From Nocardioides palaemonis (GTDB lineage: Bacteria > Actinomycetota > Actinomycetes > Propionibacteriales > Nocardioidaceae): 64,000 nucleotides of DNA. The position numbers and the translations under genes were made by a program. Below, in pieces: positions 9,121-23,560 of the stretch. The notes beneath the pieces were generated by a model. That model was not told the origin of the DNA, searched no databases, and saw only the letters and a program-made list of their open reading frames with translations. The stretch is taken from assembly GCF_018275325.1 (NCBI RefSeq), contig NZ_JAGVQR010000003.1:62001-126000 (forward strand), in the 5' to 3' direction. The stretch's first letter is position 1. Every line of letters begins with the position of its first letter.

Positions 9121-10371
9121 ATGCCCTCGACCCGCGTAGTCGTCACCGGCCTCGGCGCCACCTCCCCCGTCGGCGGGGACGTCCCCACGACCTGGCAGGC
9201 GATGCTCGCCGGCACGTCGGGCATCGCGCGTCTCGAGGACGAGTGGGCCGACCAGCTGCCGGTGAAGATCGGCGGCCGTGTCGCGGTCGAGCCCTCCGAG
9301 GTGCTCGACCGGGTCAAGGCCCGCCGCCTCGACCGCTCCAGCCAGTTCGCGATGGTCGCCGCCGACCAGGCGTGGGCCGACGCGGGCCTGGAGGGCTCCG
9401 GCCTCGAGCCCGAGCGCCTCGGTGTCGCGCTCGCGTCCGGCATCGGCGGGGTCACCACCCTGCTCGCCAACTACGACACGCTGCTCGAGAAGGGACCGCG
9501 CCGCGTCTCGCCGCTGGCCGTCCCGATGCTTATGCCCAACGCCCCGGCCGCCAACGTGAGCCTGAAGTACGGCGCCCGCGCGGCCGTCCACGCGCCGACC
9601 TCCGCGTGTGCCTCCGGCAACGAGGCGATCGCGATGGCGATCGACCTGATCCGCCTCGGCCGCGCCGACGTCGTCCTCGCCGGCGGCACCGAGGCCGCGA
9701 TCCACCCGCTGCCGATGGCCGCGTTCGCGAACATGATGGCGCTGTCGAAGACCGGCACCGACGACGACCGCGACCCCGCGTCGGTCTCCCGGCCCTGGGA
9801 CGTCGCGCGCGACGGCTTCGTGCTCGGCGAGGGCGGCGCCGTCCTCGTCCTCGAGTCCGAGGAGCACGCCCGCGCGCGTGGCGCGACGATCTACGCCGAG
9901 GTGCGCGGCGCCGGCATCAGCAACGACGCCCACGACATCGCGCAGCCCGACCCCGAGGGTCGCGGCGGCACCCGCGCCATCCAGATGGCCCTGCGCGAGG
10001 GCGACGTGGACCCCGCCACCGTCGTCCACGTCAACGCCCACGCGACGTCGACGCCCAAGGGCGACATCGCCGAGGGCCTGATGCTCCACGCCGTCCTCGG
10101 CGACCACGTCGACCGCTGCGTCGTCACCAGCACCAAGTCGATGACCGGCCACCTCCTCGGCGGAGCCGGCGCGCTCGAGGCGGTCGCCACCGTGATGGCC
10201 CTCCACGACCGCGTGAGCCCGCCGACGATCAACCTGGACGACAAGGACCCCGAGGTCGACCTCGACATCCCCACGTCGCGCCGTGACCTGCCCGAGGGCG
10301 ACATCGTCGCGCTCAACAACTCCTTCGGCTTCGGTGGCGCCAACGTCGCCGTCGCCTTCGGAAACGCCTGA
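9121..10371 (+). CDS. fabF: Beta-ketoacyl-ACP synthase II
   Basis: The elongating condensing enzyme of type II fatty-acid synthesis, 416 residues. Catalytic Cys163 (TSACASGNE), His307 (HVNAHATSTPKGD) and His344 (KSMTGHLLGGAG) are in place, and GFGGANVAVAF near the C-terminus is the usual closing motif. No strong Shine-Dalgarno is seen before the ATG, only GAGAAACGGA about 10 bases upstream. It follows the acpP hairpin and precedes accD in one transcription direction. In mycobacteria the equivalents are KasA/KasB. Confidence 0.95.
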   Translation: MPSTRVVVTGLGATSPVGGDVPTTWQAMLAGTSGIARLEDEWADQLPVKIGGRVAVEPSEVLDRVKARRLDRSSQFAMVAADQAWADAGLEGSGLEPERLGVALASGIGGVTTLLANYDTLLEKGPRRVSPLAVPMLMPNAPAANVSLKYGARAAVHAPTSACASGNEAIAMAIDLIRLGRADVVLAGGTEAAIHPLPMAAFANMMALSKTGTDDDRDPASVSRPWDVARDGFVLGEGGAVLVLESEEHARARGATIYAEVRGAGISNDAHDIAQPDPEGRGGTRAIQMALREGDVDPATVVHVNAHATSTPKGDIAEGLMLHAVLGDHVDRCVVTSTKSMTGHLLGGAGALEAVATVMALHDRVSPPTINLDDKDPEVDLDIPTSRRDLPEGDIVALNNSFGFGGANVAVAFGNA

Positions 10372-10411
10372 CCGGCGCTCCGCAGACCCGCCCTCGGAAG
10401 GAAACCCGCCC

Positions 10412-11845
10412 GTGACCGCCACCGCCGCACCCGCCAAGGTCAAGCTCCCGCGCGAGGAGGACCCCCGCAACCCGGTCCACCGGCTGACCGCGCTGCTCGA
10501 CGAGGGCACCCTCGAGCTGATCACCCCGGACGACGAGTCCGGGATGCTCGCCGCGGTCGGTCGCGTCGACGGCACCCAGGTCGTCGCGTTCTGCAGCGAC
10601 GCCACGGTGATGGGTGGCGCGATGGGCGACGTCGGGTGCCGGGTCGTGGTCGACGCCTACCACCGCGCCATCACCGACGGCGTGCCGATCATCGGGCTGT
10701 GGCACTCCGGCGGCGCCCGCCTGGCCGAGGGCGTGCTGTCCCTCCACGCGGTCGGCCGGATCTTCCAGGTGATGACCCAGGCGTCCGGGGTCATCCCCCA
10801 GATCTCCGTGGTGCTCGGTCCCGCCGCCGGCGGCGCGGCCTACGGTCCCGCCCTCACCGACGTCGTCATCCTCGGGCCGGAGGGACGCATCTTCGTCACC
10901 GGACCCGACGTGGTGCGCTCGGTCACCGGCGAGGACGTCGACATGCTGCGCCTCGGCGGGCCCGAGCCGCACGGCCGCCGCTCCGGCGTCGTGCACATCC
11001 TCACCGAGTCCGAGCGTGAGGCGCTCGACCGGGCGCGCACGGTGGCCTCCCTGCTCGGTGCTCAGGGCAGCCTGGCCGCCGACTCGGTCGAGGACCGCGA
11101 CCTCGGCGCCCTGCTGCCGGAGTCGAAGAAGCGGGCCTACGACGTCCACCCCCTGGTCGACGGGCTCCTCGACGAGGGAACCATGCAGGAGCTCCACGCG
11201 CGCTGGGCACCCAACATCGTCACCGCCCTCGGTCGGTTCGGCGGACGCACCGTCGGCGTCGTCGCCAACAACCCGCTGCGCCTCGGTGGCTGCCTCGACT
11301 CGTTGTCGGCCGAGAAGGCGTCCCGGTTCGTCCGCATGTGCGACGCGTTCGGCGTCCCGCTGGTGGTGCTGGTCGACGTGCCGGGCTACCTCCCCGGCGT
11401 CGGCCAGGAGTGGGACGGCGTGGTGCGCCGCGGCGCCAAGCTGCTGCACGCCTTCGGCGAGTGCGTGGTCCCGCGCGTCACCCTCGTCACCCGCAAGACC
11501 TACGGCGGCGCCTACATCGCGATGAACGCCCGCTCGCTGGGCGCGACGCGTGTCCTCGCGTGGCCCGGTGCCGAGGTCGCGGTGATGGGGGCGGTCGCCG
11601 CGATCCGGATCCTCCACCGCCGCAAGCTGGCCGAGGTCTCCCCCGAGATCCGCCCCCAGGTCGAGGCCGAGCTGGCCGCCGAGCACGAGCGGATCGCGGG
11701 CGGCGTCGACAAGGCCGTCGAGATCGGCGTCGTGGACGAGGTCGTCGAGCCGACCCGCACCCGCAGCGCGATCGCCGCGGCCATGCGTCACGAGGTCGAC
11801 ACCGCCGGGGTGCGACGCGGCCGGCACGGCAACATCCCGCTCTGA
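10412..11845 (+). CDS. accD: Acyl-CoA carboxylase beta (carboxyltransferase) subunit
   Basis: Carboxyltransferase subunit that moves CO2 from biotin to acetyl- or propionyl-CoA. At 477 residues it carries both halves of the domain: the N-terminal CoA-binding part (GLWHSGGARLAEGV; GPAAGGAAYGPALTD) and the C-terminal biotin-binding part (DVPGYLPGVGQEW; TRKTYGGAYIAMNARSLGA). The GTG at 10412 is chosen for GGAAGGA 9 bases upstream; the earlier in-frame ATG overlaps fabF. The position after the KAS gene matches accD6 in the mycobacterial fabD-acpM-kasA-kasB-accD6 operon, suggesting supply of malonyl-CoA for this pathway. The alpha (biotin) subunit is not in the window. Confidence 0.92.
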   Translation: MTATAAPAKVKLPREEDPRNPVHRLTALLDEGTLELITPDDESGMLAAVGRVDGTQVVAFCSDATVMGGAMGDVGCRVVVDAYHRAITDGVPIIGLWHSGGARLAEGVLSLHAVGRIFQVMTQASGVIPQISVVLGPAAGGAAYGPALTDVVILGPEGRIFVTGPDVVRSVTGEDVDMLRLGGPEPHGRRSGVVHILTESEREALDRARTVASLLGAQGSLAADSVEDRDLGALLPESKKRAYDVHPLVDGLLDEGTMQELHARWAPNIVTALGRFGGRTVGVVANNPLRLGGCLDSLSAEKASRFVRMCDAFGVPLVVLVDVPGYLPGVGQEWDGVVRRGAKLLHAFGECVVPRVTLVTRKTYGGAYIAMNARSLGATRVLAWPGAEVAVMGAVAAIRILHRRKLAEVSPEIRPQVEAELAAEHERIAGGVDKAVEIGVVDEVVEPTRTRSAIAAAMRHEVDTAGVRRGRHGNIPL

Positions 11846-11919
11846 CCGGCGCGTCGCTCAGGACGTAACGCACGTCACACCTCGTCGTTGGACCCTCCAG
11901 ACCCACTCGGAGGTGTCCC

Positions 11920-12360
11920 ATGACGAGCCTGCTCGCGGTGGCGGCGATGACCGCCAGCACGTTGGTGCCGCTCCCACCGCTCCCACCGCTCCCACCGCTC
12001 CTGCCCAGCCCCGAGCCCGCACCCACGGCCGGGGCGCCCGTCGCGGTGGCCGTGGCCGGGCCGGACGGTAGGTTGCGACGGGGGTGCCACGACTACGCGC
12101 TCACCTACGCGGTCACGGTGCCGGACGACGACTGGTCGCTCGACCTCAGCACGCGCGACCGTGACGGGCGAGGCGTCAGCGCCCAGTCGCTCCTCGGTCC
12201 CACCGACCCGGAGTCCGGCACGCTCCCCTTCCGCCTGTGCGGGCGCGCCACGAGCCCCGGACGGTTCACCGTGACCGGGGTGCTGGTCTCCTACGACGGC
12301 GCACAGGAGACGCGGGCTACGGTCGTCGCGACCTTCCGCCTGCGCAGGCGGGCTCGCTGA
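11920..12360 (+). CDS. Small secreted protein of unknown function
   Basis: 146 residues, not recognised. The N-terminus is a hydrophobic signal-like segment (MTSLLAVAAMTASTLV) followed by a proline-leucine stretch made of PPLPPLPPL repeats and then an extracellular-looking domain with only two cysteines (GCHDY and RLCGRA), which could form a disulfide. CGGAGGT lies 7 bases before the ATG. The stop is 1 bp from the stop of the facing DUF3145 gene. A beta-sandwich fold is suggested by alternating hydrophobic residues only. Confidence 0.6.
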   Translation: MTSLLAVAAMTASTLVPLPPLPPLPPLLPSPEPAPTAGAPVAVAVAGPDGRLRRGCHDYALTYAVTVPDDDWSLDLSTRDRDGRGVSAQSLLGPTDPESGTLPFRLCGRATSPGRFTVTGVLVSYDGAQETRATVVATFRLRRRAR

Positions 12361-12361
12361 G

Positions 12362-12889
12362 TCAGACGACCTGGTGCAGCCACCGCACGGGGGCGCCCTC
12401 GCCCGCGTGCCGGAAGGTCTCGAGCTCGTCGTCCCACGGCTTGCCGAGGAGCTGGTCAATCTCGAGCAGCAGCGTGGTGTCGCCCAGCGCGGCCTTGACG
12501 ACGGCGGCCTTCAGCCGGTCCTCGGGGATGAGGATGTCACCGTGCGGGCCGGTGATCGCGTGGAAGATGCCGAGCTCGGGCGTGCAGGAGAAGCGCGTGC
12601 CCTCGGTGGAGCTCGTCGGCTCCTCGGTGATCTCGAAGCGGAGGTGGTTCCAGCCGCGCAGCGCCGAGGCCACGGCAGCAGCCGTGCCGGCGGCGCCCGT
12701 CCAGGACAGCTCGGCACGGTAGGCACCCGGCTGGGCAGGCTGAGGCGTCCAGTCGAGCGAGACGGCCACGCCGAGCACTCCGCCGACGGCCCACTCGATG
12801 TGCGGGCAGAGTGCGGAGGGCGCAGAGTGCACGTAGAGGATGCCCCTCGTCCCCGGACCGTCCGGGCGCGAAGCAATGCGTGTGGTCAC
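12362..12889 (-). CDS. DUF3145 family protein
   Basis: 175 residues beginning VTTRIASRPDGPGTRGILYV and containing HSAPSALCPHIEWAVGGVLG, the hallmark of DUF3145, a family restricted to actinobacteria and of unknown function. The GTG at 12889 is preferred because AAGGAGG ends 5 bases before it; an ATG three bases earlier would be too close to that site. The later LEIDQLLGKPWDDELETFRHAGEGAPVRWLHQVV region is also well conserved in the family. It lies downstream of, and convergent with, the fatty-acid cluster. Confidence 0.85.
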   Translation of the reverse strand: MTTRIASRPDGPGTRGILYVHSAPSALCPHIEWAVGGVLGVAVSLDWTPQPAQPGAYRAELSWTGAAGTAAAVASALRGWNHLRFEITEEPTSSTEGTRFSCTPELGIFHAITGPHGDILIPEDRLKAAVVKAALGDTTLLLEIDQLLGKPWDDELETFRHAGEGAPVRWLHQVV

Positions 12890-13019
12890 CATGACCTCCT
12901 TGAGTTCCGACGCTCCAGATGCGCCTTCCCCAGCGTTCTGTCGTCGTTGCTCTCGGAGTCCGAGTGACACCTATGTGATTAGTGGCTCCATTGTGACCCA
13001 TGTGGCGCCTGAAAGCCAG

Positions 13020-13055
13020 CACGCCGCGACACGTCCGGGGACGGGTCGCGGCGTG
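13020..13055 (-). terminator. Terminator-like hairpin after the TPR-like gene
   Basis: CACGCCGCGAC and GTCGCGGCGTG make a perfect 11-bp stem, with a smaller GTCC/GGAC stem inside the loop, 16 bases past the stop of the minus-strand gene at 13071. It would end transcripts arriving from that gene or from the rRNA operon. Confidence 0.55.
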
Positions 13056-13070
13056 GCAACGCGGGGGGCG

Positions 13071-14102
13071 TCAGCCCTGCCGGCGCTCGAGCAGGTCGGC
13101 GCGCTCGGCCGCGTCGGTCAGCTGCTCGCTGTCGATCGCGTGGGTGCGGTGGAACCACGCGAGCGCGTCGGCCTCACGACCTGCCGCCTCGAGGGTGTCC
13201 GCGTAGGCGTAGCGCAGCCGGACGACCCAGGCGGCACGGCTCTTGGACGTCAGCGGCGCCAGCTCCAGGGTGCGCAGGGCTGCGTCGAGCTGGCCCATGT
13301 CACGCCGCGCGCCGGCCTCGACGAGGGTCATCTCGGCCTTCGCCTCCGGGACGAAGTTCACCACCGACGGGCTCTTGGCAAGCTTGATGGCCTGCTCGGG
13401 GTTGCCGAGCGCACGGTGGCAGTCAGCCATGATCGGGAGGTAGTCCGTGGCGCCGTTCATCCGCTTTGCGGCACGCAGCTCCGCGAGCGCCTCGGCGTAG
13501 TGACCCGCGGCGTACGCCGCCTCACCCGTCGCCTCGCGGACGACCGCGAGGCGCGAGGCGCGGGCACGGGCCGCGAGCGTGTGCTGGTAGGCCGTCTCCG
13601 GGTCCTCGTCGATCAACAGCCCGGCTGCAGCGAGGTGCCGCGCGACGCGGGCGGCCAGCTTCTCGGGCAGACCCTTGAGCTGTGCGCGCACACCACGGTC
13701 GAGCTCGGCGCCAGTGACGTTCTCCGGGAGGTCGGGGCCGTCGTAGACCGCCTGCTCCGCGGTGCGCGGCCGCTCCTCGGTGCGGGGCCGGAAGGCGCGC
13801 TGCTGCGAGCTCGAGGGCCGGGAGCCTCCGCCCTTGCCCGCCGGCTTGCCGCTTGCAGGCTTGCCGCCGGTCGACTTGCCGCCGGAAGGCTTGCCGCCGG
13901 AAGGCTTGCCGCCCGCCGGCTTGCCGCCCTGGTAGCCGCCGCGGGACGACGAGCCCTTCGGGCCGCCCGTCCGCTCGGGCCCGCCACGACCGCCACCCTG
14001 GGCACCCCGCGACGAGCTGGCGCGACCGGAGCCGGACGCGCCACCGCGTCCACCGCTCGATGCTCCACGAGACGGACGCTGTCCTCGACGGTCCTCGGCC
14101 AC
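13071..14102 (-). CDS. Tetratricopeptide-like protein with a Gly/Ser/Lys-rich disordered N-terminus
   Basis: 343 residues. The first 100 are low-complexity and strongly basic, with tandem GGKPSGGKPSGGK-type units and RG/SRGG patches, suggesting a flexible nucleic-acid- or ribosome-binding tail (inference). The rest is helical with TPR-like units: ATGEAAYAAGHYAEALAELRAA, DCHRALGNPEQAIKLA and YAYADTLEAAGREADALAWF. GTG at 14102 is chosen since GGAGAAGGGAAG precedes it by 7 bases; an in-frame GTG lies 21 bases further up. It sits directly behind the 5S gene on the same strand, separated by a strong terminator. Confidence 0.75.
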   Translation of the reverse strand: MAEDRRGQRPSRGASSGGRGGASGSGRASSSRGAQGGGRGGPERTGGPKGSSSRGGYQGGKPAGGKPSGGKPSGGKSTGGKPASGKPAGKGGGSRPSSSQQRAFRPRTEERPRTAEQAVYDGPDLPENVTGAELDRGVRAQLKGLPEKLAARVARHLAAAGLLIDEDPETAYQHTLAARARASRLAVVREATGEAAYAAGHYAEALAELRAAKRMNGATDYLPIMADCHRALGNPEQAIKLAKSPSVVNFVPEAKAEMTLVEAGARRDMGQLDAALRTLELAPLTSKSRAAWVVRLRYAYADTLEAAGREADALAWFHRTHAIDSEQLTDAAERADLLERRQG

Positions 14103-14175
14103 AGCCGTACTTCCCTTCTCCACGCAACCGGTCCCCGATCACGGGCAACCGTACTCACTTCTGCCATGAAATGGC

Positions 14176-14207
14176 GCAGGGGCCACCAGTCACCTGGTGG
14201 CCCCTGC
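14176..14207 (-). terminator. rRNA operon terminator
   Basis: GCAGGGGCCACCAG and CTGGTGGCCCCTGC form a perfect 14-bp stem with a 4-base loop, 11 bases beyond the 5S 3' end. On the transcribed strand the stem is followed by a short T-containing stretch. Confidence 0.85.
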
Positions 14208-14218
14208 CAAATGTTTGT

Positions 14219-14335
14219 CCGGCGGCGTCCTACTCTCCCACAACCTCTCGGTTGCAGTACCATCGGCGCTGAAAGGCTTAACTTCCGGGTTCGGTATGGG
14301 ACCGGGTGTTTCCCGTTTCGCTATGGCCGCCGTAA
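14219..14335 (-). rRNA. rrf: 5S ribosomal RNA
   Basis: About 117 nt. The RNA begins UUACGGCGGCCAUAGCG and ends GUAGGACGCCGCCGGACA, the two ends pairing as helix I. Internal CCCAUACCGAACCCGGAAGU is the conserved loop B/C region. Ends are accurate to a few bases. Confidence 0.96.
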
Positions 14336-14501
14336 CTCTTTCAACCTCATCCCCCTACGTTCCAGCTGGTGCTGGTGCTGGTGGTGGTGGGTGTGTTGGT
14401 TGGGAACTGCCTAGTGGACGCGAACATGTGTGTTCGTCTTTGCGCGTGTACGCACACGTGTTCGTGTGTGCGTGGGTGTGTGTGGTTTTGTACGTGGTTG
14501 G
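14336..14501 (-). other. 23S-5S transcribed spacer
   Basis: 166 bp, strikingly G/T-rich on the plus strand and therefore A/C-rich in the transcript. Its 23S-proximal end (14477-14501) is complementary to the last bases of the 16S-23S spacer and can form the 23S processing stalk. No tRNA is present. Confidence 0.75.
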
Positions 14502-19747
<5,246 letters not shown>

Positions 19748-19955
19748 CACCACCCCCACCACCAACACCCACAAAAGGACGCCAACAGCAGGAGCGACAA
19801 TCAATAAGAGCCACATCCCCTGACTGAACAAAACTAGCGAAAGACACCCACAACCAAAGCCATGGGCATCAGCCAGAATCATTGTCAAAGAAACCGCGAC
19901 ACCAAACCAAAGCCTGGCGCCAACGGGGCATAACAAACTAATTCGTCGACTAATC

Positions 19956-19984
19956 AAACACACTGTTGAGTTCTCAAGAATCAG
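19956..19984 (-). promoter_or_regulatory. rRNA leader antitermination/processing element
   Basis: The transcript carries TTCTTGAGAACTCAACAGTG about 210 nt before 16S. It closely resembles the leader element that precedes rRNA genes in mycobacteria and other actinobacteria (TTTGAGAACTCAA followed by AGTGTG). Its role in antitermination is established knowledge for related rRNA leaders. Confidence 0.7.
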
Positions 19985-20190
19985 ACGCACCCACATCGCG
20001 ATCCCATCAGGACCCCGGTCGCGTGGAGCAACTGGTGAAACCTAGCGAGCGGGCCTTTCGCGAGGCAAATCCCCGTGTCTCCCACTCACCGCTCGGTGGT
20101 GTCACCGTGACCGGTGACCGCTTCGAGCCGATCGCCTCGGGGCCGGGAGCCCGGCCTGACCGGCCTTGCTCCCCGCCGCTCCCTGGCGAC

Positions 20191-20226
20191 AAAGAGAACA
20201 GTATGCCTACTCTTGACATCGCGCAA
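20191..20226 (-). promoter_or_regulatory. Candidate rRNA operon promoter
   Basis: On the minus strand TTGCGC (20226-20221) and TACTGT (20203-20198) are spaced by exactly 17 bp, placing a start near 20191, about 440 nt before 16S. It lies just after the tyrS stop. Between it and 16S (19748-20190) only leader sequence is seen. No second convincing promoter was found. Confidence 0.6.
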
Positions 20227-20301
20227 ATCGACACGGTGTGACCGCGAGCACAACGGCGTTTGCGCAGGTCAGCGGCCTGTTGTGACGCGTGGGGCGGCGT
20301 G

Positions 20302-21567
20302 TCAGACCACTTCGACGCCTGCGAAGCGCTTCTTGCCGCGGCGCAGCACCAGCCACGAACCGCCCACCAGGTCGGCAGTCGTGGGGCGGAGCTCGGGGTC
20401 CTCGACCCGCACGTTGTTGAGGTAGGCACCGCCCTCCGCGACGGTGCGGCGGGCCTCGCCCTTGCTCGAGGCCAGACCCGCGGTGACGAGCAGGTCGAGG
20501 ATCCCGGGCAGCTCGCCGCCCGGCACGGTCGTGCCGCCGGCCTCGCGGAGCGCGGAGGCGAGGGTGTCCGGCTTGATGTCGGCCAGGTCTCCCCCGCCGA
20601 ACAGGGCCGCGGCCGCGGCCTTCGCCTGCTCGACCTCGTCCGCACCGTGCACCAGGGCGGTCACCTCGTCGGCGAGCCGCTTCTGTCCGGCGCGGAGGAA
20701 CGGCTTCTCGGCCGTCTGCTGCTCGAGGTCCTCGATCTCCTCGCGCGACAGGAAGGTGAAGATCCGCAGCAGCTCCCCGACCTTCTCGTCCTCGACGTTG
20801 AGCCAGAACTGGTGGAAGGCGTAGGGCGAGAGCATCTCGGCGTCGAGCCACAGGGCGCCGCCCTCGGTCTTGCCGTACTTCGTGCCGTCGGTCTTGGTGA
20901 TGAGCGGCGTGGCGAAGCCGAAGGCGTTCTCCCCCGTCACCCGTCGGACCAGCTCGGCGCCCCCGGTGATGTTGCCCCACTGGTCCGAGCCACCGAACTG
21001 GAGCGTCACGCCGTGCTCGCGGAACAGGTTGAGGTAGTCCATCGACTGCAGCAGGACGTAGGAGAACTCGGTGTAGCTGATGCCCGACTCGAGGCGTCGC
21101 TTGACCGTGTCGCGGGCGAGCATCCGGTTGACCGGGAAGTGCTTGCCGATGTCGCGCAGGAAGTCGATCGTGGAGAGCGAGGCGGTCCAGTCGTAGTTGT
21201 TGACCGTCGTGGCCGCGTTGTCACCCTCGAAGGTCACGAACCGCGACACCTGCTGGCGCACGCGCTCGGTCCACTCCTTGACGGTGTCGAGGGAGTTGAG
21301 CGTGCGCTCCCCCGAGTCCCGCGGGTCGCCGATCATCCCGGTGGCGCCGCCCACGAGGACGTAGGGCGTGTGACCCGCGTCCTGGAGCCGGCGAGCGGTC
21401 ACCAGCTGGACCAGGTTGCCCATGTGCAGGCTGGGGGCGGTCGGGTCGAAGCCCACGTAGAACTTGACGCTCCCCGCGCCCAGCGCCGCGCGGAGCGCGT
21501 CGCGGTCGGTGGAGTGGGAGATCAGGCCGCGCCACTCCAGGTCGTCGAGGACGTTGGGGCTGCTCAC
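20302..21567 (-). CDS. tyrS: Tyrosyl-tRNA synthetase
   Basis: Charges tRNA-Tyr. A class I synthetase of 421 residues with the HIGH-type motif in DPTAPSLHMGNL near residue 45, the KMSKS-type loop in DGTKYGKTEGGA near residue 230 and a C-terminal S4 RNA-binding domain (LASSKGEARRTVAEGGAYLN). The start is GTG with GAAGGA 8 bases upstream. It is divergent from the kinase gene, and the rRNA promoter lies about 75 bp after its stop. Confidence 0.97.
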   Translation of the reverse strand: MSSPNVLDDLEWRGLISHSTDRDALRAALGAGSVKFYVGFDPTAPSLHMGNLVQLVTARRLQDAGHTPYVLVGGATGMIGDPRDSGERTLNSLDTVKEWTERVRQQVSRFVTFEGDNAATTVNNYDWTASLSTIDFLRDIGKHFPVNRMLARDTVKRRLESGISYTEFSYVLLQSMDYLNLFREHGVTLQFGGSDQWGNITGGAELVRRVTGENAFGFATPLITKTDGTKYGKTEGGALWLDAEMLSPYAFHQFWLNVEDEKVGELLRIFTFLSREEIEDLEQQTAEKPFLRAGQKRLADEVTALVHGADEVEQAKAAAAALFGGGDLADIKPDTLASALREAGGTTVPGGELPGILDLLVTAGLASSKGEARRTVAEGGAYLNNVRVEDPELRPTTADLVGGSWLVLRRGKKRFAGVEVV

Positions 21568-21640
21568 GAGGGTTCCTTCGGGGTGAGGTGCGTTGGTGGT
21601 CGCGCACTAGCCTAGGGCGAGGTCTGGAGGAGGGACGCAC

Positions 21641-23011
<1,371 letters not shown>

Positions 23012-23016
23012 CGACC

Positions 23017-23042
23017 CGGAGCTCGTAGGGCGGGTGGGGCTC
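23017..23042. repeat. Left copy of the 26-bp tRNA-derived direct repeat (putative att site)
   Basis: Identical over 26 bp to 29975-30000. Bases 23026-23042 equal the last 17 nt of the CAT-anticodon tRNA gene; the other 9 bp equal its downstream flank. The sequence diverges at once on both sides. This is the pattern left by tyrosine-recombinase integration into a tRNA 3' end. Confidence 0.8.
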
Positions 23043-23161
23043 CTGGCCGCGACCGGGCACGCAGCGCCGGGCGTTGTGGCACAGCGGTTCACACGCCCCG
23101 AACTCGCTTCCCGTTGCGATTCGTCTGAGGCCGTGACGGATCGAGGGGTGACCCACGGCGT

Positions 23162-23491
23162 GTGACGGCCGGTACGCCCTTCGACCTGCACGCCCGAGAA
23201 TCTCGCTGGATCAGCCTCCGGCCGCGCGTGGACGCGGAGCTGTGGACCCTCAAGCACCTGGCCGCCTACCTGCACTGCAAGCGCACGGCAGCCGGGCTCA
23301 TCAGCTCCCTGCCGGGCTTCCCCGCCCGCTCGCCGTCGCCAGCCACACGGGACACTGCGAGGCGGCTGCCAGCCACACGGCTCAGGTGGGGGCGCCGGCT
23401 CTCGGCCCAGTGGAACCCGGACCTCTGCGGTGTCGCCGTTCACCTTCATGACGCGGGCTTCGAGCCGAGGCCGCACGCCGCGAGGACGTGA
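23162..23491 (+). CDS. Small excisionase/AlpA-like helix-turn-helix ORF, possibly decayed
   Basis: 109 residues. The middle reads LKHLAAYLHCKRTAAGLISS, then LPGFPAR and, after an interval, TRLRWGRRLSAQW. That is the order seen in MerR/AlpA-type excisionases (helix-turn-helix, FP, then a LRW...W segment). The start is GTG with GAGGGG about 13 bases upstream. The region after FPAR contains a duplicated CCAGCCACACGG, which may have altered the protein. The position 120 bp inside the left att-like repeat is where an excisionase would lie. No integrase is present. It may be non-coding. Confidence 0.4.
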   Translation: MTAGTPFDLHARESRWISLRPRVDAELWTLKHLAAYLHCKRTAAGLISSLPGFPARSPSPATRDTARRLPATRLRWGRRLSAQWNPDLCGVAVHLHDAGFEPRPHAART

Positions 23492-23560
23492 CCCAGCGTC
23501 AAGTCGCCGGTCGGGGCGAGTGGAGGGGCGTCATCCGCCCACCCTGGCAGGCGCAGCGCC

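Noticed and set aside
19883-19888. TTGACA on the minus strand as a second rRNA promoter
   Set aside because: No -10-like hexamer occurs 16-18 bp downstream; the sequence there is CCATGG or similar.
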